Shown: piece by piece, positions 25,901-33,567 of the stretch
Layout: every line of letters begins with the position of its first letter
Position numbering within the stretch: position 1 is the stretch's first letter
Source of the DNA: a bacterium
GTDB taxonomy: Bacteria > SM23-31 > JAUVVT01
NCBI GenBank assembly: GCA_030616165.1
Contig: JAUWXV010000008.1
Coordinates: 1-33,567 of the forward strand
DNA length: 33,567 nucleotides
Reading direction: 5' to 3'
Program-made: the position numbers and the translations under genes
Notes under the pieces: model-generated
The model's database searches: none
What the model was told of the DNA's origin: nothing
Seen by the model: only the letters and a program-made list of their open reading frames with translations

Positions 25901-26025
25901 ATGTCTATTTTAGGCATTAACTCCCTTGGCAAGCCGATTAAAGCAAATAGTCCGGCTAAGATCATTAAAATCATTATCAAATTAACGAGAACTGAATTCC
26001 TGACAGAAAACTTAGGTATATTCAT
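22906..26025 (-). CDS. RND-family efflux transporter (AcrB/MdtB-type permease)
   Basis: A proton-driven inner-membrane pump subunit of about 1039 residues from the chosen start. The N-terminus MNIPKFSVRNSVLVNLIMI leads into TM1. Two large periplasmic loops follow TM1 and TM7. The TM4 segment GMVVDDAIVVIEN carries the acidic pair of the proton relay, preceded by GIPVTFLFTFLYM. The duplicated C-terminal half has GVAVNSSIVLVDFIN. The start at 26025 is chosen over an ATG at 26070: AAAAGGGA precedes it at proper distance, and it leaves a 13-base gap after the adaptor gene instead of a 32-base overlap. It is co-transcribed with the adaptor. No TolC-like outer-membrane gene is present; the exported substrate is unknown. 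Confidence 0.92.
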   Translation of the reverse strand: MNIPKFSVRNSVLVNLIMILMILAGLFALIGLPRELMPKIDMNWVFITSIYPGVSPEEMEELITKPIEDAIESVDRIDFISSGSSEGQSFIAVKFENIDSDEFDKRFMDLRAEIDAVARTLPQDANDPYAMSFSSTDFMPMISVNLSSDLPEREIKKIVESFKDDVIQIKNVSRVEISGLRDREIWIEVDPGRMNAFNITFDEIVNAIGSRNMNVPGGTLKSAKSEFLIRTIGEIEDPSEIENIIVRINPKGGYIKIENVARVLDTYKDYRVKSRLDEKPVVSLSMSKKEKGNSIEIIGQIKEIVAQYQERYERDIKFTITNDSSIYIKDILNILQSNALMGLILVIILLWVFLGKRNAIMAAIGIPVTFLFTFLYMYITGRSLNGNSIFGLVLVLGMVVDDAIVVIENCHRYIQKGFHPKRAAIVGACEVGRPIFASIATTIAAFLPLVLMPGVMGRFMRIIPIIVSLVLAASLFEAFFILPAHIGDWGKANTNKLKKRKSRFERIRIVYLKILKKALRKRYWVVAGVFGLFIISLLMIPVIGVALFEGDEFPQFIIQVEMPEDNKLEETDEVMKHIENIAMQLPDKERNAIITSIGFLQTETDVIYKSSVGQVLVDLVEEKYRERKVDEIIEELRGKIGNIAGVKKLEFFKFSGGPPVGAPVEVKVKGKYLDELEEVVELVKEELAKMEGVKDIKDDFEQGKKELRIKIDEEKAAFFGMNTLGIASSVRNAYLGIKASVLRDADEEIDVIVKFNSDARDNIEDFRNIKVATFDGRYIPLKDIAELEIEKGYSTINRFDGERAITVTADIDNSVTSAIKVNNELIEKFKDITKEFPGYKLDFRGEFEEYMESFNSLGILFIFGIILIYIILGGQFQSFVQPFIIIFTIPLAFIGATFGLLIDGSPFSIITLYGIVALAGVAVNSSIVLVDFINRSRQKGYPKWRAIIQSCHIRLRPIFLTTATTVGGLLPMALGLGGKSEQWASLANTIVWGLIFSSTLTLVVIPCVYAIVDDIKYKIFKKLPDEAEKYKVLLQETEF

Positions 26026-26038
26026 TAAAAAATCCCTT

Positions 26039-27148
26039 TTATTTTTGAACCTGGATTCTAACACCATCACTCAAAAATTCACTGCCTGTAACTATTACCC
26101 TATCATTAATGCTTAATCCATTTTTAACTTCAATCATATTATTATATGTTCTTCCCACTTCTACTATATTCTTCACAGCTTTATCGCCTTCGTTTAAAAA
26201 TACGAAATGTGTTCCATCTTTTTCGATAATTACATCCTGAGACAGTAAAAATGTATTTTCGGAAACTTCTGTAATGATTTTCCCTTTTGCCACCATACCT
26301 GGTTTTAATTTAAAATCATCTGTATTTTTTGATTTAATTTCTACAGGAAAAGTGTTTGTTTGCATATTTGCTTCGGGTGAAACAGCAGTAACTTTCCCAA
26401 GAAATTCTTCATCAGAATATACATCAACACTTATCTTCACCAAATCCCCAACTTTAATGTAGATTATATCTTTTTCAGCAAGCTCAACACTCAATTTTAC
26501 CTGCCGAATATCAATAATCCTTGCAATAGGTGTCCCAATACCTGCCATGTTTCCTTCTTCAACCATTTTTTGCGAAATAAATCCACTAAATGGAGATTTG
26601 ATTTCTGTATCATCAAGTTGTCTCTTGGCTGTCTTATACATAGATTCTGCAGTTAAAAAATTTGCTCTGGATACATCCCTTTTCAACCTTACATTGTCCA
26701 GTTCATACTCGGAAACATCGTTTGTTTCAAATAAATTCTGGTATCTTTTCAAATCGAGTTCTGATTTTTCCAGATCAGCCTCAGCACTCTTAAGCTGTGC
26801 CTCTGCACGAATTAAATCATACCTTTTGTATTCATCATCCAGTTTAATCAGAATTTTACCTTTTTTCACATAGTCACCCATATTAAAATAGACATTTAAT
26901 ACCTTACCCCCTACTTCCGATAAAATCTCTATTCCCTTATCTGGCATTATAATTCCCACAACCTTTATCCCCCATTCTACCTTCTCAGGTTTTATCTCAA
27001 CCACGCGCACAGGAATTATACCGCTCTCACTTTCAATATCATTAAAATTATCATTATTGGTATTTTCTGAACATTTTATTATCAATATCCAGAATAAAAC
27101 GACTAAAATAACTAATGTTGTATTAATTAAATTATTTTTTAAATGCAT
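26039..27148 (-). CDS. RND membrane-fusion (HlyD/AcrA-type) periplasmic adaptor lipoprotein
   Basis: A 369-residue adaptor that links the RND pump to an outer-membrane channel. The N-terminal hydrophobic segment ends in LIIKC (C26), consistent with a lipoprotein anchor, although Lys at -1 is atypical. The order of domains is normal: a lipoyl half-motif (GGKVLNVYFNMGDYVKKGKILIKLD, about 82-107), a helical hairpin (about 112-170), the second lipoyl half (DTEIKSPFSGFISQKMVEEGNMAG), and a beta-barrel followed by a membrane-proximal domain with VGRTYNNMIEVKNGLSINDRVIV. It lies directly before the pump gene on the minus strand. Confidence 0.9.
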   Translation of the reverse strand: MHLKNNLINTTLVILVVLFWILIIKCSENTNNDNFNDIESESGIIPVRVVEIKPEKVEWGIKVVGIIMPDKGIEILSEVGGKVLNVYFNMGDYVKKGKILIKLDDEYKRYDLIRAEAQLKSAEADLEKSELDLKRYQNLFETNDVSEYELDNVRLKRDVSRANFLTAESMYKTAKRQLDDTEIKSPFSGFISQKMVEEGNMAGIGTPIARIIDIRQVKLSVELAEKDIIYIKVGDLVKISVDVYSDEEFLGKVTAVSPEANMQTNTFPVEIKSKNTDDFKLKPGMVAKGKIITEVSENTFLLSQDVIIEKDGTHFVFLNEGDKAVKNIVEVGRTYNNMIEVKNGLSINDRVIVTGSEFLSDGVRIQVQK

Positions 27149-27607
27149 AGTATTGTCCTTTTAAATTAACTTCCTGTTAAAATTTTTTCCAATTAATTTT
27201 GTGGATATAACCCATATTTTCTTTGAATGTATTGTTTTGTCTTTCTGTTTAAACTTTTCTATTTATTACAAATACTATAATAAATATCTTAATAAAAAAG
27301 AGATTCCGACCCTGAAGTATCGGGAGACAACTCTTCTTATCATAAATGTTAAACACAACCTGAAAATAACATAGTTCCATTAATTTAATCTTTTATAAAA
27401 TATAAATCAACAATATTATAAAAATTAATTAAAATCATTTAAGATTTTACATAACAAATGCTTTACTTTTTCATATTATGTAAATTGTTATATTTTAAAA
27501 TAAAAAACCCCAAATTACTTGTTGAATAGGCAATTTGGGGAATGTAAAATATGGTTAATTAAATTTCTATTGAGTTTTATTTTAAATTTAAAAAATTCGT
27601 ACTTTCT
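27149..27607. other. Gene-free region between the peptidase and adaptor genes
   Basis: 459 AT-rich bases. The minus-strand terminator at 27501-27540 ends the permease-peptidase transcript, and the remaining part must contain the promoter for the efflux operon. No ORF, repeat or binding site is recognisable. Confidence 0.5.
27501..27540 (-). terminator. Rho-independent terminator of the permease-peptidase unit
   Basis: Read on the minus strand, CCCCAAATT and AATTTGGGG form a perfect 9-base stem. TTTTTT (complement of 27502-27507) follows immediately. It lies 67 bases after the peptidase stop codon and is the clearest terminator in the window. Confidence 0.85.
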
Positions 27608-28876
27608 TTAAGATTTCTGACAAAATTTCAAGATAATATGGTATAGCAATTCAATACCATTGTAAAATTCTTCAACAGCAATTTTCTCATTGTCGCTGTG
27701 CATAAGGGACAGGTCTTCTTTTGTGGTAACAGTTGGCGTAAAGCCATAGCAGACAAATCCTTTGTTCCGAAGATAACGAGAATCTGTGGCATAAGGGGTA
27801 AGTATAGCAACAATAACTGAAGATGGATATTTTTTACTTACTGCCTTTTCAATAATCTGAAAAAGTTCGGTATCATAAGGACTGACAGGGACATCCTCTG
27901 GAATTTTTACAGGTTTTATCTTTACTCTATCGTCATCAATAATTTTTCCTAAATTTTCAATAAATTCATAAGGATTTATATCTGGCAGAAGTCGGCAGTC
28001 CAATGATGCTGTGCTGAGTGACGGTATGACATTTTCCATCGGTGGTTCCCCGACACCTGCCTTGAGAGTGGTTACAGTAACTGTATTTTTAGTCATAGAA
28101 TTTACAAATTTATTATCTGGCAGTTTTCCAAGTTTTCTGATTGTTTCCTCAACAAGGGAAATTACTGCCTCATCTTGTTTATATTCTAAAACTCTATTAA
28201 GTGCTTTGACGAGTAACTCATTCGGATTATTCTTATGTGGTTGTGAACCGTGACCTGCTTCACCTTTAACCTCCAGATGCAGAAATAGAGGTTTCTTTTC
28301 CCCGACACCAATTCCCCATATAACCCTGTCATCTTCAGTAAAGACACCTCTTGTTCCACCTCCACCTTCTGTAATAACATACCCCGGAGTAAAAACATCT
28401 GGAATATCCTCAATAAGTTGTACAATACCTAAAATACTTTCTTTTTCTTCATCAGCAGAGGCTATAAAATATACGTCCCTGTTAAGGCTCAAATTTTCAC
28501 GCTTCAACAAAATAAAAACCATCAATTGGACTACAGCCATAGACTTCATATCTTGTGTGCCCCTTCCGCATATATAACCATCCCTTATCTCTCCGCCAAA
28601 AGGCTCAAACTCCCATTTTTCTCTATCCACAGGAACAACATCTATATGATTTAATAAATATAACGGCTTCTCTCCTTTATTTCCTTCTATCTTTGCAATC
28701 AAATTTCCCCTTCGAGGCGATGTCTCGTAAATTCTTGTACTTATATTCTCCTTATCCAGAATTCCTTTCAGAAATAATGCCCCCTTTATCTCATTTCCCG
28801 GTGGATTCGAGGTGTCTATTTTCAAATAATCCTGCAAATATTTTAAAGCCTCATCCTTCATTTTATCCCAATTCAT
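27608..28876 (-). CDS. M20-family metallopeptidase (dipeptidase/deacylase)
   Basis: A 422-residue zinc aminoacylase/dipeptidase of the M20 family. Metal ligands and catalytic residues are in place: H77 with D79 in NHIDVVPVD, D109 in GRGTQDMKS, the EE pair at 143-144, E170 in VITEGGGG, and the C-terminal His in LMHSDNE. The inserted dimerisation domain begins near LFLHLEVKGEAGHGSQPH. There is no signal peptide, so it is cytosolic. It hydrolyses an amide or peptide bond; DapE/ArgE-like, dipeptidase and carnosinase-like substrates are not distinguishable. The purine permease lies 61 bases upstream on the same strand and may share its transcript. Confidence 0.9.
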   Translation of the reverse strand: MNWDKMKDEALKYLQDYLKIDTSNPPGNEIKGALFLKGILDKENISTRIYETSPRRGNLIAKIEGNKGEKPLYLLNHIDVVPVDREKWEFEPFGGEIRDGYICGRGTQDMKSMAVVQLMVFILLKRENLSLNRDVYFIASADEEKESILGIVQLIEDIPDVFTPGYVITEGGGGTRGVFTEDDRVIWGIGVGEKKPLFLHLEVKGEAGHGSQPHKNNPNELLVKALNRVLEYKQDEAVISLVEETIRKLGKLPDNKFVNSMTKNTVTVTTLKAGVGEPPMENVIPSLSTASLDCRLLPDINPYEFIENLGKIIDDDRVKIKPVKIPEDVPVSPYDTELFQIIEKAVSKKYPSSVIVAILTPYATDSRYLRNKGFVCYGFTPTVTTKEDLSLMHSDNEKIAVEEFYNGIELLYHIILKFCQKS

Positions 28877-28937
28877 AATTTATTTCCTTAACAAGTTAAT
28901 ATAATTTTTGTTTGCAACCTTTTTATAAAGAAGTAAC

Positions 28938-30224
28938 TTATACATAAATATATCTGATAATAAACAAAATTGCCAGTATCCAGGTGAGTAAACTGACTTC
29001 TTTAATTTTTCCACCAAATCCTTTAACTATGGGGTATGTAATAAATCCGATTGCTATTCCATTAGCGATGCTGTATGTCAACGGCATAAGAATAATGGTC
29101 AGAAAGGCAGGTATCGCTTCGGTAACATCATCCCACCTGATTTTTCTTATGACACCTATCATAAAACTCCCAACAACGATTAATGCTGGTGCAGTAGCAG
29201 AAGGGGGTATAATACTTGCAATGGGGGATAAAAATACTGAACCTATAAAAAGAATACCAACAATAATCCCGGTCAGGCCTGTTCTTCCTCCTTCAACAAT
29301 ACCGGATGAACTCTCTATATAACTTGTAACAGTTGATGTTCCTGTCAGAGAACCTACAACAGTTCCGACAGAATCAGCAAGAAGAGCACGATTCATTTTG
29401 GGCAGCCTTCCCTCCTTCAAAAAACCACCATACTCACTTACACCAAGAAGTGTCCCAAGAGTATCGAATATATCTATAAAAAGAAATATAAAAATTATAT
29501 ATAAAAATCCCATTTTAAAAGCACTTACTATATCTAATTTAAGAAATGTATTTCCAAAATCTGGAACTTTGATAAAAGAATCTGGCATTTTTGCCTGACC
29601 AATTATTATCGCAAGTAGAGTAGTCCCAAGAATGCCAATCAAAATACTCCCCTTTATCCTTCTTGCAAGTAGAATTCCAGTTAAAAATAGTCCGAAAAAA
29701 GTCAGACCAACCTGGGGCTTCACTAAATCTCCAATTGTTACAAGTGAAAGGTCACTGTCTGCGACTATTCCACCATTCTGAAGACCAATAAATGCAAGAA
29801 AAATTCCTATTCCCGCTCCAGTGGAAAATTTTATTGAATTTGGTATAGAATCAACAATATATTTCCAAACCTTAAAAACAGTTAAAAGAATAAACAACAT
29901 TCCGGATAAAAATACAGCTCCAAGAGCAGTCTGCCAGGGAATGTTTAATCCTAAACAAACTGTGTATGTAAAATATGCATTTAAGCCCATCCCGGGTGCT
30001 AAAGCAAATGGATAATTCGTCAACAAACTCATAAGTATAGTCGCTGTTGCTGCTGATACACAAGTTGCAAAAAGAACACCCTCAAATGGCATCCCTGTCT
30101 GCTGGAGTATACTCGGATTTACAAAAATTATGTATGCCATCGACATAAATGTGGTGAATCCCGCTGTTATCTCTATCCTTAAACTTGTGCCATTTTCTCG
30201 AAGTTTGAAATATCTCTCTAACAT
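28938..30224 (-). CDS. NCS2-family nucleobase permease (AzgA-type adenine/guanine/hypoxanthine)
   Basis: A 428-residue integral membrane transporter with 12-14 hydrophobic segments. The PFALAPGMGLNAYFTYTV segment, FDTLGTLLGVSEYGG and TSTVTSYIESSSGIVEGGRTGLT are signatures of the AzgA-like branch of the nucleobase:cation symporters, where the Glu and Asp in these segments bind substrate. It takes up purines with a proton. The start is fixed by GAGGGGAG a few bases before the ATG. No purine riboswitch-like leader is visible upstream. It is probably the first gene of a unit with the M20 peptidase. Confidence 0.9.
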   Translation of the reverse strand: MLERYFKLRENGTSLRIEITAGFTTFMSMAYIIFVNPSILQQTGMPFEGVLFATCVSAATATILMSLLTNYPFALAPGMGLNAYFTYTVCLGLNIPWQTALGAVFLSGMLFILLTVFKVWKYIVDSIPNSIKFSTGAGIGIFLAFIGLQNGGIVADSDLSLVTIGDLVKPQVGLTFFGLFLTGILLARRIKGSILIGILGTTLLAIIIGQAKMPDSFIKVPDFGNTFLKLDIVSAFKMGFLYIIFIFLFIDIFDTLGTLLGVSEYGGFLKEGRLPKMNRALLADSVGTVVGSLTGTSTVTSYIESSSGIVEGGRTGLTGIIVGILFIGSVFLSPIASIIPPSATAPALIVVGSFMIGVIRKIRWDDVTEAIPAFLTIILMPLTYSIANGIAIGFITYPIVKGFGGKIKEVSLLTWILAILFIIRYIYV

Positions 30225-30609
30225 ATACTCCCCTCTAATAAATCATTTGTGAATATTTATTTATTAAAACAATAATATAAAATTTTTTTTAATTTTATTC
30301 AAATAATTTATTTAAATATTACAATATTTTGATTTTTTTAATATATTATTATAAATTAATCGATTATTTTCAAGTTGTGTTTACACATTTATAATAAACT
30401 TAGTATGAGGAGTTTGCCGCTCCTCCAAAGCTTCAGTATTTGCAATCTATGTACATGATTATATATGATTACAATGTTTTAAATCCTGAAATAAATTCAG
30501 GATGACACAAAGACAATAATAAATCATGTCACACACAATTTGTCATTCCGAACTTGTTTCGGAATCTATTTTTTATTAAATTTATAAATATAGTAATTTT
30601 TTAGTAATA
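30225..30609. other. Intergenic region between divergent genes, with hairpin repeats
   Basis: 385 bases. The part next to the permease is extremely AT-rich and featureless. The part next to the comF-like gene has a small GAGGAG / CTCCTC hairpin (30407-30425) and the repeat pair at 30483-30565. It holds no ORF. Confidence 0.5.
30483..30565. repeat. Inverted pair of hairpin repeats (BIME-like)
   Basis: Unit 1 is ATCCTGAA-ATAAA-TTCAGGAT (30483-30503), followed by GACA. Unit 2, preceded by TGTC, is ATTCCGAA-CTTGT-TTCGGAAT (30545-30565). The GATGACA / TGTCATTC flanks face each other, so the two hairpins form a larger inverted arrangement. Stems differ in sequence but share design and flanks. Confidence 0.65.
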
Positions 30610-31353
30610 ATGAAAAAAAATGAAATGTTTTCAAAATCACTGACATTTATGAAAATTCAGGAAAGTTTAAAATATCTATACAAGAGTTTTTTTGATTTTA
30701 TTTATCCACCATTTTGCTATACCTGTGACGAAAGATTAAAAGAGAGTGAAAGATTGGTATGCGAAAAATGCTGGAACAGTTTTAAACCTTATGAAGGTGG
30801 AATAAAAATCGAAAAAAAGGAATTAAACATACCAGGAAAAACCAATTTCTCTGAATGTTATTTGACATATAATTATAATGAAAAGACTTTAAAATTGATT
30901 CACATTTTTAAATATTCTAAAAAGAGCTCTCTCTCGATTAGAATGGGAAAAAAATTAGGAGAAGTAATTAAAAAAAATAACTTCGAAAAGAAATTTGACA
31001 TGATAATACCTGTTCCACTTCATAAATCCAGAGAAAGAGAAAGAGGATTCAATCAGAGCGATTTACTTTCCAGATTTGCATCATCGGAATCCGGAATACC
31101 TTTATTTAAAAATATTGTTATAAGAACAAAGAATAACAAATCACAAAGTCAGTTATCTTATAAAGAAAGAATTGAAAATGTAAAAAATATATTTAGAGTA
31201 AAACAACCAGAAATGATTAAAGACAAAGAAATTATTCTGATAGATGATATAATAACAACGGGATTGACAGTAAATTCGTGCTGTGGTGAATTGAAAAAGC
31301 ATGGAGCAAAAGAGATTATTTGTATGGCTGTTATACACCCTGTTGAAAAATAA
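30610..31353 (+). CDS. comF: ComF-family phosphoribosyltransferase-like protein
   Basis: A 247-residue ComF/GntX-type protein. An N-terminal zinc ribbon (C36, C39, C51, C54) precedes a type I phosphoribosyltransferase fold with VPLHKSRERERGFNQS and the PRPP-binding loop ILIDDIITTG (209-218). In naturally competent bacteria, ComF-family proteins act in uptake or processing of transforming DNA; elsewhere the biochemical role is unclear. In-frame ATGs at codons 6 and 14 are alternative starts, and no strong ribosome site separates them. It heads a plus-strand run with the YigZ gene. Confidence 0.85.
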   Translation: MKKNEMFSKSLTFMKIQESLKYLYKSFFDFIYPPFCYTCDERLKESERLVCEKCWNSFKPYEGGIKIEKKELNIPGKTNFSECYLTYNYNEKTLKLIHIFKYSKKSSLSIRMGKKLGEVIKKNNFEKKFDMIIPVPLHKSRERERGFNQSDLLSRFASSESGIPLFKNIVIRTKNNKSQSQLSYKERIENVKNIFRVKQPEMIKDKEIILIDDIITTGLTVNSCCGELKKHGAKEIICMAVIHPVEK

Positions 31354-31485
31354 TTTTTTTTACATTGATAAAATTATAAATATTTTATAAATTTCATATA
31401 ATACTTAAATAAATCATAAAACGCATTATTTTAGTTGATAAACTATTGATATTATTAATAATGCTGCATTAATCTATAATAAAAA

Positions 31486-32097
31486 TTGATAAAAGACACT
31501 TTTTTAACCATAGAATCAGGAGCCACAGGAGAACTGAAGATACTTGGCTCACATTTTATAGGAAACGCTGTGCCAGTCTCTGAAAAAGAGGACGCTGAAG
31601 AATTTATTCACGGTATTATAAAACAGTACCACGATGCAAGTCATAATCCATTTGCCTACAAACTAATAAATGAACAGAGTGAAATTATCCGAACAAGCGA
31701 TGACAGAGAACCTTCTGGAACTGCTGGAAAACCAATCCTTTCAGCAATTGAAAAACAAAATCTTTATAACGTTGCTGTCGTAATTACAAGGTATTTCGGT
31801 GGAAAAAAATTGGGAAAAGGAAGACTTATGAGGGCTTATCGAGACTGCGCAGAAATAACACTCAACAATGCAAAAATTATACAGAAAGTATTATATAAAA
31901 AGGTATTTCTTGAGTTCCCTTATGATAAAACCGGTAACATTATGAAAATCATAACAGATTTTAATGGAAAAATAAATAATCATGTATATAAAGACAAATA
32001 CAGCCTCGAGGCTGAAATACCAATAAATCTTGTGGAAGAGTTTAAAAATAAAATTTTCGACATCGCTGGAAAGAGTGAAATATTAATAAAATTATAG
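31486..32097 (+). CDS. yigZ: YigZ/IMPACT-family protein
   Basis: A 203-residue two-domain protein: an N-terminal UPF0029/IMPACT domain with REPSGTAGKPIL and VVITRYFGGKKLGKGRLMRAY, then a DUF1949-type ferredoxin-like domain from about 135. The family is linked to ribosome or translation control in eukaryotes and is poorly defined in bacteria. A stop codon at 31480-31482 lies two codons upstream and no ATG is available, so translation most likely begins at TTG 31486, without a visible Shine-Dalgarno. This start fits the family N-terminus (xxTFLTI). The next gene starts 31 bases later. Confidence 0.87.
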   Translation: MIKDTFLTIESGATGELKILGSHFIGNAVPVSEKEDAEEFIHGIIKQYHDASHNPFAYKLINEQSEIIRTSDDREPSGTAGKPILSAIEKQNLYNVAVVITRYFGGKKLGKGRLMRAYRDCAEITLNNAKIIQKVLYKKVFLEFPYDKTGNIMKIITDFNGKINNHVYKDKYSLEAEIPINLVEEFKNKIFDIAGKSEILIKL

Positions 32098-32127
32098 AAT
32101 AATTAATAAAAAAAGGAGTTAATATCT

Positions 32128-33567
32128 ATGCAGGGAATAGTAATGGCAGGCGGATTTGGAGTAAGGCTTAGACCTTTAACAATTAATATCCCAAAACCAA
32201 TGATTCCCCTTACAAATATTCCTGTCCTGGGTCATATAATAAACTTGCTTAAAAAGCACGGAATTGATGACCTTATAGTTCTGCTGTATTTTCAGCCAGA
32301 AATAATCAAAGATTACCTTGGAGACGGTTCAAAGTTTGGAGTAAGTATAAAGTATCTTCTGCCTGAAGAAGATTTGGGAACAGCAGGAGCAGTAAAATAT
32401 GCACAAAAATATATTAAAGAGACATTTTTTGTTATCAGTGCAGATTTAGTAACAGATATAGATTTAAAAAAGGCATACAACCACCATAAAAATACAAACT
32501 CATTTACCACAATAGTATTATACCAAGTTAGAGACCCCCTTCATTATGGAGTGGTCATAACTGATAAAAAGGGCAGGATAACCAGATTTCTCGAAAAACC
32601 AACCTGGGGGGAGGTGTTCAGCGATAAAATAAATGCAGGAATTTATATAATCGAACCCGAAGCTTTAAACATGATCCCCTCTGACAAAAACTACGACTTC
32701 AGCAAAAACCTCTTCCCAAAAATGCTTGATGAAAAAGTCAACTTACGTGGATACAGCGCTGAAGGATACTGGAGGGATATCGGCACTATTGAAGAATATC
32801 TTTATGCTAATAAAGACTTTTCACAAGGAAAAGTTAAACTTTATTTTCCCGAATTAATAGAAAAAAATATATGTATAGGTGAAAATTCTAAAATTGATCC
32901 ATCTGTTGAATTAAAAGGAAAATGTGTAATCGACAAAAATTGCATTATAGAAAAAAATGCGAAAATAAAAGACTCATCTATTGGGAATAACTGTTATATT
33001 GGTGAAGGAGTGACCATTATCGATTCTATTATTTGGGACAATGTAAAATTGTACGATGGAGTATCAATATCAGAGGACATCATAGGAAAAGGAACCACAA
33101 TTGGACGAGAAGCCTACCTTTTAAGCCGCGTATATATCGGAGACAACTGCAAAATAGGAGAAAAAGCCAGACTGGGTGCAAATATAAAAATATGGCCTGA
33201 TAAAATTATTGAAAGCGAATCAATACTATCAAACAGCCTTGTTTGGGGCGACAGATGGATGCGAGAGCTTTTCACAGAATCGAGAATATCTGGCCTCGCT
33301 AACACAGAAATTTCCCCTGAATTCGGAGCAAGACTCGGCTCAGCATTTGGAGCTTTTTTAGGAAAAAATAGTTCGGTTGTGATAAGTATGGATTCCAGCA
33401 GAGCAGCAAGGATGATAGCAAGAACAATTGTAGGTGGATTGATGTCTGTGGGTGTTGATATTATTGATAATAGAATTTCACCCCCACCATTAATAAGGAA
33501 CTATCTCCGAGCAGAAAATCACAAAGGTGGCATTCATGTCAGACAATCTCCTTATTATAGAAAAAAT
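32128..33567 (+). CDS. Sugar-nucleotidyltransferase - phosphomannomutase fusion, 3' end missing
   Basis: The frame runs from an ATG with AAAAGGAG to the window edge (480 codons, incomplete). Residues 1 to about 230 are a nucleotidyltransferase: MAGGFGVRLRPLT, PKPMIPL, LGTAGAV, SADLVTDID, FLEKP, NAGIYI and YWRDIGT. Residues about 250-370 form a left-handed beta-helix of hexapeptide repeats (VELKGKCVIDKNCIIEK and similar). From about 385, a phosphohexomutase domain I begins (ISPEFGARLGSAFGAFL, MDSSRAARMIARTIVGG). Where phosphomannomutases have the catalytic TASHNP loop, this protein has GGIHVRQSPYY. It probably makes a GDP- or other NDP-sugar from the sugar-1-phosphate; the mutase half may be inactive or altered. 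Confidence 0.87.
   Translation, partial: MQGIVMAGGFGVRLRPLTINIPKPMIPLTNIPVLGHIINLLKKHGIDDLIVLLYFQPEIIKDYLGDGSKFGVSIKYLLPEEDLGTAGAVKYAQKYIKETFFVISADLVTDIDLKKAYNHHKNTNSFTTIVLYQVRDPLHYGVVITDKKGRITRFLEKPTWGEVFSDKINAGIYIIEPEALNMIPSDKNYDFSKNLFPKMLDEKVNLRGYSAEGYWRDIGTIEEYLYANKDFSQGKVKLYFPELIEKNICIGENSKIDPSVELKGKCVIDKNCIIEKNAKIKDSSIGNNCYIGEGVTIIDSIIWDNVKLYDGVSISEDIIGKGTTIGREAYLLSRVYIGDNCKIGEKARLGANIKIWPDKIIESESILSNSLVWGDRWMRELFTESRISGLANTEISPEFGARLGSAFGAFLGKNSSVVISMDSSRAARMIARTIVGGLMSVGVDIIDNRISPPPLIRNYLRAENHKGGIHVRQSPYYRKN

Noticed and set aside
26026-26070. Upstream ATG for the RND pump overlapping the adaptor gene
   Set aside because: The downstream ATG has a Shine-Dalgarno and yields the standard RND N-terminus, with a 13-base gap.
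30225-30400. Purine riboswitch upstream of the AzgA-type permease
   Set aside because: The leader is nearly pure A/T, with none of the conserved three-way-junction motifs.
1-33567. CRISPR array, tRNA or rRNA genes
   Set aside because: I found no regularly spaced repeats and no tRNA-like or rRNA-like segments by reading; a tRNAscan or CRISPR search was not possible.

Overview
The window is AT-rich bacterial DNA with normal bacterial coding: one long continuous ORF per gene, short intergenic gaps and a mix of clear and weak Shine-Dalgarno sites. The organism looks diderm. It has an RND pump with a membrane-fusion lipoprotein, and a lipoprotein with Ig-like domains of the kind common in the Bacteroidota/FCB group. 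A LysA-DapF fusion, a GH57 glycosidase, an ArsA ATPase with an HSP20-like tail and a nucleotidyltransferase-phosphomannomutase fusion also suggest an uncultivated or thermophile-related lineage near the FCB superphylum. This assignment is inference; there is no rRNA or other marker gene here. I see no rRNA, tRNA, CRISPR array or prophage.

Layout. 1-643: the end of a PfkB-family sugar kinase. 644-2810: a cluster of short REP-like palindromes, one of which is split by an intact IS1182-type insertion sequence. 2840-4366: an FGGY sugar kinase (minus). 4440-4544: a small MITE-like element. 4562-8717: a tight minus-strand four-gene cluster encoding a 34-residue-repeat helical protein, an ArsA/Get3-type ATPase, a 63-residue protein and a membrane-anchored PilZ protein. 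9186-10880: Ig-like lipoprotein. 11089-13218: fused diaminopimelate decarboxylase/epimerase. 13308-17992: sugar-nucleotide and glucan genes (mannose-1-phosphate guanylyltransferase, GH57, GalT-like). 18320-19216: UbiA/MenA-type prenyltransferase. 19374-19727: a composite repeat element. 19742-22194: a UroD/MtaA-like methyltransferase followed by a sodium:solute symporter. 22574-22855: a small DUF6504-like protein. 22906-27148: RND efflux pump and adaptor (minus). 27608-30224: M20 peptidase and AzgA-type purine permease (minus), ending in a clear terminator. 30610-33567: ComF-like phosphoribosyltransferase, YigZ/IMPACT protein, and a truncated nucleotidyltransferase-phosphomannomutase fusion.

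Functionally most genes are housekeeping: lysine and peptidoglycan precursor synthesis, sugar-nucleotide supply, quinone prenylation, efflux and nucleobase uptake. The two least ordinary items are the uncharacterised solenoid/ArsA/small protein/PilZ cluster, and the REP palindromes. In the REP cluster, removing the IS and one TATA copy restores a perfect 28-base palindrome of the same length and ends as its neighbour.
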